This document shows, in pieces, positions 43,700 to 55,722 of a stretch of 64,000 nt of DNA. The translations under genes were made by a program, and so were the position numbers. The notes under the pieces were generated by a model that was given only the letters and a program-made list of their open reading frames with translations, ran no database searches and was not told the origin of the DNA. Location: assembly GCA_963682025.1 (NCBI GenBank), contig OY821517.1, forward strand, positions 341,420,196 through 341,484,195, given 5' to 3'. The first letter of the stretch is position 1; each line of letters begins with the position of its first letter. The stretch is from Cordilura impudica (Eukaryota > Arthropoda > Insecta > Diptera > Scathophagidae).

Positions 43700-44165
43700 A
43701 ATTAGAACTCTAGTTATAGAGGTTTGAGAGAAGAAAAATATTGAAAAAAATCTTGAATGCAAAGTTTATTCATAAGTTCTTTTAATATATAATATGGCAT
43801 CTTTATTATATTCATTGGGATACTATTTTGAAATTGTTTTATATGTAAACAAATATCAGCTGATTTGATTTTTAAATCGAGTTACCATCTTAAAAGAAAA
43901 AAAGTAGTGTTTTATTAAAAAAAGAAAAAAGGTTAAAAAAACCTTAAGGCAATATTTTATATTCACAATACAAAAAATATAACGTGACCTAATGAATGAC
44001 GTACACTATGTCATAATTCTACACACGACATGTCTTCATCTTAACAAAATGAAGCGAATCATCTCGCTTTTTTTATTTTTTGTTAAGATTATATATTAAG
44101 GAATATTATACATAAAAAATATTAATTCATTTTACTAAATCATATTTTTGACAAATAAAAATAAT
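43700..44165. other. AT-rich stretch, nothing recognised
   Basis: Only poly-A/T tracts and a short ACATGTC..GACATGT-like run; no coding frame. Confidence 0.4.
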
Positions 44166-44169
44166 ATTT

Positions 44170-45080
44170 CTTTATATTTTTGGTGTCACAAAAGTTTATT
44201 AGTGTTGTTTCCTAAATAAATTTGTAGCTGGTTGGTCCTCCTTTCAACTGAATCACCTCTTGCAGACTATTTGACATGGATAATAAAATCTTTTTTAAAA
44301 ACTCTGGGGATTCCTTTCCCCATTCATCCTTAAAATTAGTTTTTAGTTTGGAAATAGATGATGGGTTTTCTTTTCGTACTTGTTCTTTCAAATAAGTCCA
44401 TAAATGCTCAAATACGTTAAGGTCAGAAGACGGTGTTGTCGTCTTCTAGGTGTAGTATTTCGATGCTGAGAACAAAATGTTCCTTAATAGTATTTAAATA
44501 CATACGGGCATTCATTATTTCTTGAATAAACTTAAATTTGCCTTCACCATTTGTGTATATCCACAACACATGTTTGATCCGAGACCGTGTTTGACAGTCT
44601 GGATTCATCTTTCGATATAAAGCGTTACCAGAAGTTTGAGTCAGTAACATGTATAATTTCATACTTCTTTCCATACTCTAGCGTTTTCATCATATCAATT
44701 TGGAAAACAATGACTTTATGCTGACAACGTGTGGGCTTAATTAATTTTTTAAACAGCAGCGAATAGGTTCAGGATGGAAGTTTTTTCCATTACCCAATTT
44801 GTAATTTTTGGCGACATTTCGTATGATTATCCTTTCATTTCGCTCAACCTTGTTTTTTTTTTGAACGACCCGTTCGCGTATTACTGACGTATGTACCAAC
44901 GGCATTATAATTTTTTAATTATCGTCTGTATTGTGTATTTGGATAAATTTAACACTTCTCCAATTTCTGATAAAGTTTTTTTTTATTTTCATAGTTTAAT
45001 AAAAACTTTTCACATATCATCGTTAATTTCACACATTTTTGTTTTTATATATTTTACAACAAAGTTAATAGAGATGTTTT
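44170..45080 (-). mobile_element. Tc1-like transposon remnant
   Basis: The minus strand reads an N-terminal LSEIGEVLNLSKYTIQTIIKK helix-turn-helix (split by length here: LSEIGEVLNLS, KYTIQTIIKK), then MNPDCQTRSRIKHVLWIYTNGEGK, IMNARMYLNTIKEHFVLS, and a C-terminal part FEHLWTYLKEQVRK, with several stops and a deleted QDNDPKHT-type catalytic segment. It is a Tc1 group element different from the fragment at 1-195. Confidence 0.65.
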
Positions 45081-45239
45081 TAGCTGCTTCTAAAATTTGC
45101 TATTAAACAGAAAACCATTAAATTATTTCAATAGTTTAATCTGTTATAACTGTAAACTCTAAAAACAAAGTCGTGTTTAGACTTTTGTGGAATTTTTTTT
45201 ATCAACAAATTAGGTTTCTCATAACACAACTACACCCAT

Positions 45240-45530
45240 TTCACCCTTTTCAAGGTAATCGATGTGAATGACCGACAGACTCTTGGCCTTCGTCCATGGT
45301 TTTGAAACGGTGTAGAATACACCTTTGAAGTGGCCACACAGTTGCTTATCGCGAGTATAGTTTTCTCATGTCCAATTATACATGTAAAATCTGATGTACT
45401 CGCTCAGCTGAGATGCCTAAAGCCTCAGTTACCTCAGGACTTTTATTTTCCGATCGCCCTATATTATTCCATGGATTTTTTGACGATTCCTGGCATAACG
45501 ACCTCTTTCGGCTGACCTGAAATTCCAAGT
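45240..45530 (-). mobile_element. mariner N-terminal fragment
   Basis: The minus strand reads EVTEALGISAERVHQILHV, a stop, then LDMRKLYSR, the helix-turn-helix and the following MRKL.ARWVPR-type linker of mariner transposases. Short and broken. Confidence 0.5.
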
Positions 45531-45779
45531 CAGTTAAACCTCCAAAGGGTTTGGCGTTCCCAGGCCAAACCCTTTTTCATTTTCTCCTTATTTTTATGTT
45601 TGCTTGCTTACAAGAATCACTGATGATTTCTCATTTCATTCTTCACCAAATTGTAGGTAAGGATTCAATAAATCATTTTTATTAATATACTAGCTGTAAC
45701 CTGATATGCTTTGTTACACCCATCGTAACGAAATAAAAAAGTGGGAATACAATTTGTAGAAAACTATTTAATTTATTTT

Positions 45780-46110
45780 TGGGGATTTTTTATTTTGTCG
45801 ATTTTTGTTCTTGCGATTTTAGATTTTGGCAATTTTTGACTTTGGCGATTATTGTTTTTCATGATTTTTGGGTTTTTGGCGATTTTTGTTATTCGTGATT
45901 TTTGGTTTTGGCAATTTTTGATTTAGGCGATTTTTTATTTTGGCGATTTTTATTATTCTCGAATCTTGGTTTTGGCGTTTTTTGACTGTGGCGATTTTTC
46001 TTTTTTGCTATTTTTGATTTAGGTGATTTTTAATTTCATGATTTTTATTATTCGCGATTCTCGGTTTTGGCGATTTTCGACTGTGACGATTTTTGTTTAT
46101 TTTTTTACTA
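45780..46110. repeat. GGCGATTTTTG minisatellite, left half
   Basis: Tandem units of about 14-16 bp around TTTTGGCGATTTTTG, with variants CGATTTTTGTTATTCG. The array continues at 46905-47190 on the other side of a GTCY insertion. Confidence 0.85.
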
Positions 46111-46112
46111 TT

Positions 46113-46903
46113 TTTATACCCTATACCACTATGTGGTTTGGGTATAATGACTTTGTGCTGCTGTTTGTAACTACCAAAAATATTTGACCTAGACCCATCT
46201 TTTATTCTATCGATCGAATCAGAATCACTATCTGATTCGATTAAACGATGTCCGTCCGTCTGTGTGTCCATGTAAACCTTGTAATCAAACTGCAGGTCGC
46301 AAATATGAATATATTTTGATGAAATTTGGTATATAAGCTTCTATCGGCCATAGGATTAACGCTATTGAAATTGTTGAGAAGCGGTCCATGTTCAGACCTA
46401 GACCCCATACAAATGACCGCTATGAAATCGACATAAATTGCCATAAGATCCAAATTGTCATACAGATCTTAGTCAAATTGGGTTTATATGCGTTTATTAC
46501 ATCCATTAATGAGTAGTCCAAAAACGATCCCTATGGGAAAACTCTTAGTCATAGGCCCCATATAGAGCTGCTTCCCGATATTCACTAAAATCTATCAAAA
46601 ACAAAAATATTGCACTGATTCTTCTCAAATTTTGTTTGTACACATTTTTGCAAAATACAAGAGACTTTACGAAACATGGCCAGGATCGGTCCATTTTTGG
46701 GCCTAGTCCCCATATAGATATAACATCCGATATGAACTTTTTCATATATGCAGCCAAAAAAAATTAATAAAAATCCCACTCATATTTTGTTTATGTTTAT
46801 TTTCTATATCCAGTTAGTTGGGTCTAAGAGATAGGGTCTATAAACGCATGGTATAGGGTATCGTATAGTCGGTCTAGACCGACTATAATTTTCTTACTTG
46901 TTA
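46113..46903 (+). repeat. GTCY element, full length, inside a minisatellite
   Basis: From TATACCCTATACCACTATG to AGTCGGTCTAGACCGACTATAATTTTCTTACTTGTT (palindrome and tail). The same minisatellite stands on both sides, so the insertion is younger than the array. Confidence 0.9.
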
Positions 46904-46904
46904 G

Positions 46905-47190
46905 TTTTGGGGATTTTTTTCGATTTTTGATTTTGGAGATTTTTGATTTTGGTAATTTTTGCTTTTAGCGATTTTTTTCGCGATTTCTTTTATTCACGAT
47001 TTTTGGTTCTGGCAATATTTTTATTGCCGGTTTTGGACTTTGACGATTTATGTTTTTTTATGATTCTGGCGATTTTTGTTTTTTGCTATTTTTGATTTTG
47101 GCGATTTTTGTTTATGGCGATTTTTGTTTATGGCGATTTTTGTTATTCGCGATTTTCGGTTCTGGCGATTTTTAATTTTGGCGATTCCCC
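46905..47190. repeat. GGCGATTTTTG minisatellite, right half
   Basis: Continuation of the array at 45780-46110, with the same TTTTGGCGATTTTTG unit and near-exact doublets (GGCGATTTTTGTTTAT twice at ~47100-47135). Confidence 0.85.
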
Positions 47191-47774
47191 ACATACTTTC
47201 CACGACTACTCACATTGGTTATTAATGTAAGTTTCAAAACTGACATTTTCATAGTACTTCACATTTTTTTTATAGGAGGTGCCACGCCCATTGGTCCGAG
47301 CCCGCCCATTTTTTGTCCGACTACTCACATTAATAACTCATGAACTCAGACAAAGTTCCGAGGCTTTCTCTGTCATAGTACTCCAGTTATATAACATTAA
47401 ACAAAGCCCACTGATCTCCTCCCGCTCATTTTTTGTCCGACTACTAACATTGATAAGTTATGAACTCACGCAAAGTCCCAAGGCTTTCATTATTACAGTA
47501 CTTTAGATATATAACATTTAATATTTACTTTGTATGAGGGGTGCAACGCCCACTGATCTCATCCCGGCTATTTTGTCAGCGACTCTTCACTATGTACATA
47601 ATCATAGTTCCAGAACTTTTGCTGTCGTAGAACGCCAAATATTATATGTTAAATTTAGATGTTAAAAATTCACTTTATATGGGAGGTGCCACGCCCACTT
47701 AAAAATCCAAATTTCAGGACGATGGGTCCAGTGGTGTAAACACAAACCAAAAAACTCCATTTTTATACATAAGA

Positions 47775-48555
47775 TCCATGTAAAAATAGAATAAAAAATA
47801 CTACAGTGGAATCGTCGGATTCGTTTTCCAAAAAAAAAATACTAAGAGAAATTTTACTCTGTCATAGCTAACATGTTGTGGTGCATAGTTAATAGTAAAA
47901 GTGAAACGAGGTCTGACGTTTATCCGTCTTCTTTAAATAATAAACCAAAATAAGGATTTTCGATTGATTTTACTCGATATCGAATGCGACGATTTGCCCC
48001 CTGATGTATGTTAGATTTAATATAAAAAATATCGCTTATACGTATAAATCTCTTTAACTCTACTTATAAATAATTATCATACGCCCTCGATATGTTATGT
48101 TATACAAAAAGGGGAAAAAATTATTTTTTTATTTTATTTCAATGCTATTTGTTAAGAATGAAATGAGAAATCATCAATGGTTCTTGAGTTATAGCTGAAA
48201 AACAAAGCTAAGGAAGAGATATAAAAATGTCATAAAAGTTTGGTCTGAGAATGCCAAACCCTTTGGAGATTTTTATATGCTGTCCTAGTACTTTTACCTT
48301 GACTTAGACTTTCTCATCCCCGCAATGACTATTGCACAATTATTTTTTTCTAGAAAAGCAATACCATTACAAATTTTTGGGCATATTTTTGGTTTTTTTT
48401 TTCCGCTACAAGAACAAAGTAACTGGAAAGCCTAAATAAATACTTTTATCGCTGTATATAACAAAATAGCATAAAAAATTAAAACTGTCATGATTAGATT
48501 TTTTTCATTTAATTATTTTATTTTATTTACATTTTTTTATATGTATTTGATGTTT
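47775..48555. other. Noncoding flank and possible 3' UTR
   Basis: It contains the right inverted arm (48146-48272). On the minus strand AATAAAATAAAATAA near 48515-48530 could be a poly(A) signal for the exon at 48556-48747. Confidence 0.4.
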
Positions 48556-48747
48556 TTATTTTGTGTTTTGTTTTGTTTTTGCATAGTTATTTAAGCTCTT
48601 ACGGAGAGAAATTCTCTTTTCAATATGTGTATATTTAATAGAAGGGTCTGCAATGTACATACGTTTACGTTCATTTCTATATGATATTGCTTTTGTTAAA
48701 GTATAAGCTGAATCGAAACGTTTACGTGTACGTCCGAGTAATTCTGC
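48556..48747 (-). CDS. Putative terminal exon of an unidentified gene
   Basis: The minus strand has an acceptor with a pyrimidine tract (TTTTTCTCTTTAAG) and then 63 codons and TAA in phase 0. It starts AELLGRTRKRFDSAYTLTK and continues with a YRNERKRMYIADPSIKYTHI segment and a lysine-rich end. It uses mixed codons, has no stop, and is not made of any repeat seen elsewhere in the window. The basic, serine/tyrosine-containing sequence would suit the cytoplasmic tail of a membrane protein, but I do not recognise it. Upstream exons would lie to the right and were not found among the transposons. Confidence 0.5.
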   Translation of the reverse strand, partial: AELLGRTRKRFDSAYTLTKAISYRNERKRMYIADPSIKYTHIEKRISLRKSLNNYAKTKQNTK

Positions 48748-48858
48748 CTTAAAGAGAAAAACGTTATAATTATTTCAAATATTTATAATGTTTGCCATAA
48801 AGTACAAGAATACTGTGCATATAATTTAAAAGATTTTTTTTTTATATTTTTAAACGAA

Positions 48859-48906
48859 AACAAGTAAGAAAATTATAGTTGATCTTTGCCGACTCTACGA
48901 TACCCC
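48859..48906 (-). repeat. GTCY element, terminal scrap
   Basis: AACAAGTAAGAAAATTATAGT, a decayed palindrome, then GACTCTACGATACCC: only the 3' end of the family. Confidence 0.65.
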
Positions 48907-49130
48907 ACACACACCTGGGTGGAATTGACGAATTGCTGAAAAAAAATACTCTACAAAAAGTGAGGAACGGGTTTGATAGCACTAATCACCGCTTTCAAAA
49001 AAAATCGAATATGCCGATTTGACCGATTTTTCGCGAAGACTTTTTGACGAAAGTTTTCCAAAAAAAAACACATAAAATTCAGAAAAATGCATGAAATCTT
49101 TATTTGAATCGATAGTACGGTCCATATAAT

Positions 49131-50088
49131 TTAATGTTTGAAGATTATTTCATGCAAATGTTGACCGTGACTGCGCCTCAAATGGTCCATCCGCTTAGTC
49201 CAATTTTGGCATACTCTTTCCAACATTTCGGCCGGTATCTCACGAATAAATGCTTCAATGTTGTCTTCCAATGCGTCAATTGAAGCGGGATTGTCTGTAT
49301 AGACATGAGCTTTAACATAGCCCCACAAAAAATAGTCTAAAGGCGTTAAATCGCACGATCTAGGCGGCGAATTGAGCGGTCCCGAACGTGAAATAAAATG
49401 TTCGCCGAACTCGCCTCTCAATAAGTCCATTGTTGCGCGTGCTGTATGGCATGTGGCACCGTCTTGTTCAATCCACATGTCATGCAAGTCAAGCTCTTGC
49501 ATTTTGGGCAAAAAAAAGTTGGATATCATCTCTCGGTAGCGCTCACCATTCACAGTTACGTTACGATTCGCATCATCTTTGAAGAAGTACGGTCGAATGA
49601 TGCCACCAGCCCATAAACCACACCAAACTGTGACTTTTTCTGGATGCATTGGTAGCTCTTCCAATGCTTCTGTCTGATATTCACTCCAATATCGACAATT
49701 CTGCTTATTTACGCACCCATTGAGCCAAAAATAAGCTTCGTCGCTGAACACAATTTTTCGGTAAAAAAAGTGGATCTTCGGCCAACTTTCCAAGAGCCCA
49801 TTCACCAAAAATTCTACGTTGCGGTAGGTCGTTCGGCTTCAATTCTTGCACCAGCTGTATTTTGAAAGGCTTCACACCTAAATCCTTCCGCAAAATTGTC
49901 CACGTTGTTGAGTAACAGAGGCCCAATTGCTGCGAACGGCGACGAATCGATAATTGATGGTCATCATTAACACTGGCCGATACAGCTGCGATATTTTCTT
50001 CAGTTCGCACTCGACGTAAGCGTGTTGGTGGTTTAATGTCCACCAATGTAAATTTGGTGCGAAATTTAGTCACAATAGCCCTTTTCAC
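49131..50088 (-). pseudogene. DD41D (rosa-like) mariner transposase, truncated and frameshifted
   Basis: Same family as 18388-19473. It reads RTEENIAAVSASV, LQEL-type ELKPNDLPQRR, then a frameshift near 49745, then IVFSDEAYFWLNG, VTVWCGLWAGGIIRPYFF, EQDGATCHTARATMD and DLTPLDYFLWGYV, ending HEIIFKH. All three catalytic aspartates are present with 41 residues between the last two. The N-terminal ~45 residues are missing. Terminal inverted repeats were not identified. Confidence 0.85.
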
Positions 50089-51417
50089 AAATTATTTATT
50101 TATTTTTTTTTTAATAACAAAGGTGACTAACAGCGTAGATAGCACTAATCCCCGTTTTCAAAAAAAAATCGCTAAGGCAATTTTCGAGATTTTTTGCCGA
50201 TTTTTTGTGCTTTTTTAAATTTTTCACATATAATTATTTTAATTTTTCAATAACAAAAAAAGTTGGGCTTGAAAGTACTCAATACACCCTATTGAAAGGA
50301 AAAAAGTAAAAAATCGTTGGAGCGGTTTTCAAGTAACGGCCATTTTATTTTTATTTGTGTATTTTTGTTTTTTTTTTTTTGCCTGAAATCGCTTTAGACT
50401 GGGCTAAGTCTTGCAACGTTCAAAAGAAAATAATGTAAGGAGGAACTTCAAATGGGTATTTCTCTCGAAAACTTTTGAAAAATTTTATTTTTTTCTCAAA
50501 TATTTCCTTTTCTTTGACGTTTTCTAAAACTTAAACGTTGTCGTAAATTCTAGTTTTGGAGAAAAGTTGGATATGAATGCAGCGAAGTATATTGAACTCT
50601 TTAATAAAAATTCCTTAAACTTTGTGCATTGTCAATTGGTATATCGGCGGTTACACCAATGGTACCTACAGTTGATGATTTCCGTTATGTGGAAATATCA
50701 AAAAGAACTGTTTCTGAATAAAATTTGCTACATATTTAATATAATTAAATTTATAATTAATTTATTATTTTTATTTATTATTAATTTATGTTTAAATGAA
50801 TTAGAAAACAAAAAACAGAAAAAAACATATATGGAAAAAATTAATGCTATATAATTAGCAATATCCCAAAATCGACTTTTTGCGAAAAAAAAAAAAACTG
50901 TTTTATTGCTGAAAATTAATCTCTGGGGTATCAAAAAAAATTTGTTGTTCTACCACTTTTTCATTTCTGATTTTTTTGAAAAGATGCCATTATTTTTATG
51001 TCACTCGCGAAAATCGCCTTTTTGACCGTTATAACCAAAAAATTTGGTTTGACAATGTTCCGCAACTTTGTCCAGGAGTGTTAGGTCTACATTTTCTGTG
51101 AATGTACCATTATCGAAAATAATCTAAATACGAGTTTTTTTTTTAATTTATAAGAAAAATGTCATTGCCGCCACCTTGTGGCTACTTTTTGCAACAATTG
51201 CTGAAACAGAAAAATAGACAATTTCAAAACGTTCCAAAAGAGGTAATTAATTAATTAATTAATTAAGTAATAAAAAAATTTAAAAAAAAACAGTGAACAT
51301 AAATAAAAAAAAAAATATATATATAAAAAAATGGCCGTTACTAGAAAGCCGCTGCACCGATTTTTTCCTTTTTTCTTTGAATAGTACTTAAGTACTTTCA
51401 AGTCCATATTTTTTTCA

Positions 51418-52143
51418 TAACCTATACCACTATGTGGTCAATGTATAATGACTTTGTGCTGATGCTTGTAACTACCAACAAAATATTTGACCTACCCAAA
51501 AGATGATCGACTCAAAATCACTTTCTGAGTCGACTTAACGATGTCCGTCCGTCCGTCCATCCATCTTTGTGTCCACGTAAACCTTGTAATCAAACTACAG
51601 GTCTCAAATATGAATACATATTGATGAAATTTAGTATATAAGCTTCTATCGGTTCTTGTTCAGACCTAGTCCCCATACAAATGACCCCTATGAGTTCTAC
51701 TTGAATTGCCATAATATCCAAATTATCGTATAGATTTCGGTCAAATTGGGTTTGTGTATGTTTACTACATCCGCTTATCACTAATCCAAAAATAAACCCC
51801 TATAGGACAATTTTTAGTCATAGCCCCATATGAAGCTGACCCTCGATATTCACTTAAATCTATCAAAAAACAAAAATGTTGCACAGATTTTTCTCAAATT
51901 TGGTTTGTATATGTTTTTGCAAAAAATAAGTGACCTTACCAATATGGTCAGGATCGGTACATTTTGCGACCTACTCCCCATTTAAATATAGCATCCAATA
52001 TGAACTTTTCCATATCCGAAGGCAAAGAAATTAATAACAATGCCACTCAAATTTGGTTTATGCTTATTTTCTATATCTAATTAGATGGACCTAAGAGATA
52101 GGGTCTCTAAACGCATGGTATAGGGTATCGTACAGTCGGTCTG
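51418..52143 (+). repeat. GTCY element
   Basis: Begins ATAACCTATACCACTATGTGG and stops in the 3' palindrome (GTATCGTACAGTCGGTCTG). It lies in the right arm of the composite foldback element. Confidence 0.85.
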
Positions 52144-52479
52144 TTTTTTTATCGAACAAATCGGCAAAAAGTATATGTCAAAAAAGTTAAAAAAAATAAT
52201 AGCACAGAAAGGAGAAAAAAAGCCAAAAAGTTCTATTAAGTATTCGCAAAAAATCGCTCAAATCGCTATATCTTGAAAATTCCCTCAACGATTTTTTAAA
52301 GCCGTCATATAGTGCTATCAAACCCTATACTCCCTTTTTGTGGAGTAGTTTTTTTTAGCAGTTCGCCAATTCCGCCCCTGCGTGTACGCCATGAATTTTC
52401 GAAAAAAGTCTTACTTCAACCAAAATGATTGAGGTATAACTAGACCTAAAGATAAACATAAAACAAATTACAGCGTTAT

Positions 52480-53620
52480 TGCCAAGCCATATCTTCATAC
52501 AGGCTGTGATTAGTATATCGCAACTAGGTCTAAATATGTTCCGATCCTGACCATATTTATGAGGTCACTAATATATTCCGCAAATAAATACAAATTTTAA
52601 TATGTGTCGGACTTGCAAATTTGTTATAACAGGCGATGCCAACTGTTTTCGAAAAGGCTTTAAATTATAATGAAATGAAAGCGCTAAAAAGCGCTGGTAT
52701 TTGATATTTCCTTTTAAACGATCCGGAGCACCAATTGATGGCTTGAATTTGGCTGAGATTAATTTTGTAACTTCGGCCTGGATCTATAACATACATACTC
52801 ATAACGGACTGTACATATGAAAGAAGATAATCTGGATCTTAGGGAAATTTAAGTTAACTCAGAAAGTGATGCTGAATTCCGGGTCGTAATCAAGTATCAA
52901 AACAAGTTATCCTTAATTAAAGCAATTTCTTTTGTACAAATCTAACAAAACTAATATGTCTTGTAGAATTTCAAATTGTTAGACCTCCATTGGACCAACC
53001 ATTTCTTATAACCTACATACCTTACAAAAAGGATATTATGTGTCTGAGACAATGTTTGTGGTAATATTGGACCCGATTTTTATTTTTAATTACGAAATAA
53101 TGAATTACCAATATCCGTCCATCCATCCGTCTTTCTGCATATCCAATATGAATGCTAAACGGAAAATCCCAATCCCGAAAATCCCCAGATTTATAAAACT
53201 AAATCCCCTTTAGCATTCCTAAAGTCCATATAAACCTTATAATTAAACCACAGGTCGCATATAAAAAAATGTTAGATGAAATTTTGCATTTACATTAACA
53301 TTTTTAGAGGTGTCTCCATATTTTATGTCATATTTTGGCATAATGTTGCCCAATTTACCCCATTTTCAATACCAACCTGCTCGAAATAATAACAAACCAT
53401 ATTATCCTTTAGACAAGTAAATGTTTTATTTTGTATATGAGCGTGATTTCAACAGACAGATGGACAGACGGACATCGCTATGCCGATTCGAGTTGTTATA
53501 AGATTTAAGATTATATATACTTTTTGGGGTCGCAGATTCATTTTTGGATGCGTTACGAACAAAATTACAAAAGGATAACATATATGCCCTTTGCACGGTG
53601 GTGTGGATAATATAAAAAAG
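52480..53620. repeat. Degenerate mosaic of GTCY-type repeats
   Basis: Minus-type scraps of the window's family (TTCCGATCCTGACCATATTT near 52540; AACTCAGAAAGTGAT near 52860), a plus-type CCGTCCATCCATCCGTC run near 53120, and a different older family at ~53450-53620 (CAGATGGACAGACGGACATCGC ... TATATATACTTTTTGGGGTCG ... GCACGGTGGTG). No coding sequence. Confidence 0.6.
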
Positions 53621-54247
53621 CTTTTTGATTTGGGCGCTTACGTTTTTTGGCAGTTATGGCTCGATATAAGTGACCTCGTATAAATATTGTCATGATCGTA
53701 CTCTTTTTCAGGAATAAGCAGTCTCCAAATAGTAATCTCATCCGCTAATATAGCTACAGTCAATTAATACACAAATTAGATTTTTGCATATCTTCCTCGG
53801 CTATTAATGACCAATTTCGGACCTGGGCCATTTTCTTGAAAGTTAGGGTATATGATAATAATATAGTCAGTTTAGAATAACTATAACTTACTTTGAAACT
53901 TAGTACAAAAAGCATAATTTTTTCTTTTATTATTTTAAAACTTTTAAAACAAAAATCATAATTTTTTCTTTTATTATTTTAAAACTTTTTACGATCCCTC
54001 TCAGATGCATGATTCGTGATAAATCTGAAAACATTGTTTTAATTTATTTTCTTACTTATAAACTTTTACCCTGAAACTATCGTTCTATTTTACTTAGAAA
54101 AAAAAAAAACGTTAGCATTAAGTGAATGCTTAGTAAAAAGTAATACTGAATAAGCAGATAATACTATCCATATTTGAAATGAGTTGTCAAGTAAAACAAA
54201 TTGAAAAAAATTGGAATAAATTCTTGGTATAATATTTGAATGCCTCA
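53621..54247. other. AT-rich stretch, one short direct repeat
   Basis: ATAATTTTTTCTTTTATTAT and the following TTTAAAACTTTT occur twice at ~53910-53950 and ~53947-53990. Otherwise nothing. Confidence 0.4.
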
Positions 54248-54345
54248 ATTGCCAAATCGATTAACTCCACAGTTAGGTTAGTTAATCAAGCGCTTTGACA
54301 TTAAAGTTAGAAAAAAAAACACAAAGTGGAGTTAATCACTCAATT
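54248..54345. mobile_element. Short MITE-like element, copy 2
   Basis: TTGCCAAATCGATTAACTCCAC on the left and GTGGAGTTAATCACTCAATTTT on the right are inverted; the interior shares TTAATCAAGCGCTTTGACATT with the other copies. Confidence 0.6.
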
Positions 54346-54782
54346 TTCTCCAATAAGGTGTTATTAACGATCCTTACTAGCAGATTCCAGCCCTCGAAGT
54401 TCGAGTGCTAATTCTAGGAAATTTTATTTTTCCATTTAATAAATTATTGACCCAAAAAAATTTTTCAATTCAAAACAATTATTATTGTGAATGAAGAAAA
54501 CAAACTTACAAACACATTAACAAATTTATTAAACACAAATAGCATTGTATAATTTTATGCATGTGTTAGTAGCAACTTTAAATGAGCATAACTCTAACAA
54601 AATTTAAAAATTTTAAAATCTGTAAGTCTGGTGGACAGCTAAAAAGGAATACCTTTCAAATAAGAAACATTTGGTCAAAATCGGGAGAAAACTATTGAAC
54701 AAATCATCGGTCACAAGAAATCGCCTTACGTATTAATATTATAGATCATTATAGAAATCTGTTTCGAATTTAAATAGTTAGG

Positions 54783-54863
54783 TGTCAATCAAGCTCTTTG
54801 GCATTAATGTTTAAAAAAAAACACACAAACTGAAGTTAATCAATTTGGCAAGAGCGGCATTCA
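54783..54863. mobile_element. Short MITE-like element, copy 3 (left end lost)
   Basis: GTCAATCAAGCTCTTTGGCATT, an A-run, then CTGAAGTTAATCAATTTGGCAAG. It aligns with the interior and right end of copies 1 and 2. Confidence 0.55.
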
Positions 54864-55606
54864 TTTTATATTCTATATTTACATAATACCAAAATTAAGT
54901 AAATTTCAACTACCTTTTCCGCTAGTGTATTTTGCTCTATCTCCAATATTTTCCTATCTTATATCTAAATATGCTTTTATTTCAGACAATATCTATGATA
55001 TTGTATTTTTTTTCTTCTAGCCTTTTTTTAAGACTATTTTAAAGGTTTTATTTTATTTACACAACATATTTGCAAATCTATTGTAAACAAATTTACAACA
55101 TCTAATTTTATATATTTTTTTTATTATTTATTTATCTAAAAACTTATGTAAATCTTTAAGATTTATATGAAGAAAAACGCCAACTTAACTGCGTAAAGGC
55201 AAAATTTAAAAATAAATTATTATGTTTGTTAATTTTAAGAACAATAAATAATTATATGTTTAAAAAAAATAAAACCACCTGACATGATCTAGGTCTAAAC
55301 ACCAGGGTTCGGAATAAATGTTTAAATAAATAATAAAAAGATTAAAAAAAAAGTAAAAAAAAAATTAAACATATTTACAGACTTAATTAAAAAACCACTA
55401 CTAAATGTTAAATGTATAATATTAAAGCTTCTTTGACTGTCATATTAGAACCGAACCCTGTTCCAATTAAAATGAAATTGTAATAAGTCCCACTCTAAAA
55501 CGCTCAAAATATTTTTGTATTTTAAAAAAGAAAGAGAATATTTATAATTATAAAAAGAAAAAAACAAATTTTGAATTTAAATTTTATGAAAAACAAAATA
55601 CTAATA
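54864..55606. other. AT-rich stretch, nothing recognised
   Basis: Poly-A/T tracts only. Confidence 0.4.
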
Positions 55607-55722
55607 ACCGTATTCTATAATGGAAATGTTACTTACGTCTAGAAAATTTTTATAAAAACTGTTTATATTCTAAATAAAATTTGCCAGACGTACGTAACAA
55701 CGCTTTAGTTACAGAATACGGT
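55607..55722. mobile_element. 116-bp hairpin MITE
   Basis: Ends ACCGTATTCTATAATGG and TTAGTTACAGAATACGGT are inverted; inside them GTTACTTACGTCTAG and CAGACGTACGTAAC pair again. No clear target duplication. Confidence 0.65.

Larger units (their letters stand above)
45690..47774 (-). mobile_element. Nonautonomous Helitron
   Basis: On the minus strand it starts TCTTATGTATAAAAATGG after an A (47774) and ends ACAGCTAG before a T (45690), as expected for insertion between A and T. Near the 3' end GTAACAAAGCATATCAGGTTAC can fold. The 5' third has diverged ~130-bp repeats containing GGTGCCACGCCCA. The middle is a minisatellite interrupted by a GTCY element. No coding frame. Confidence 0.7.
45538..48272. 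repeat. Inverted repeat pair flanking a Helitron
   Basis: Left arm 45538-45648 and right arm 48146-48272 are inverted relatives: CTCCAAAGGGTTTGGC ... AAAATGAGAAAT-like segments and GATGATTTCTCATTTCATTCTT / AAGAATGAAATGAGAAATCATC. The Helitron at 45690-47774 lies between them, so the arms probably belong to an older foldback element into which the Helitron inserted. Confidence 0.65.
48914..52385. mobile_element. Composite foldback element, ~3.5 kb, with nested mariner and GTCY element
   Basis: Outer arms: 48914-48990 (GGAATTGACGAATTGCTG ... TTTGATAGCACTA) versus 52313-52385 in inverse. Inner arms: 50255-50350 (GGGCTTGAAAGTACT ... AAGTAACGGCCATTT) versus 51325-51415 in inverse. A mariner sits in the left arm and a GTCY element in the right arm. 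GATAGCACTAATC occurs on both sides of the mariner (48973, ~50130). The middle (50400-51310) is AT-rich and noncoding. Removing the two inserts would leave a roughly 1.6-kb palindromic element. Confidence 0.7.

Noticed and set aside
45690..47190. CRISPR-like array
   Set aside because: The units are adjacent 14-16 bp repeats without spacers in a eukaryotic genome.
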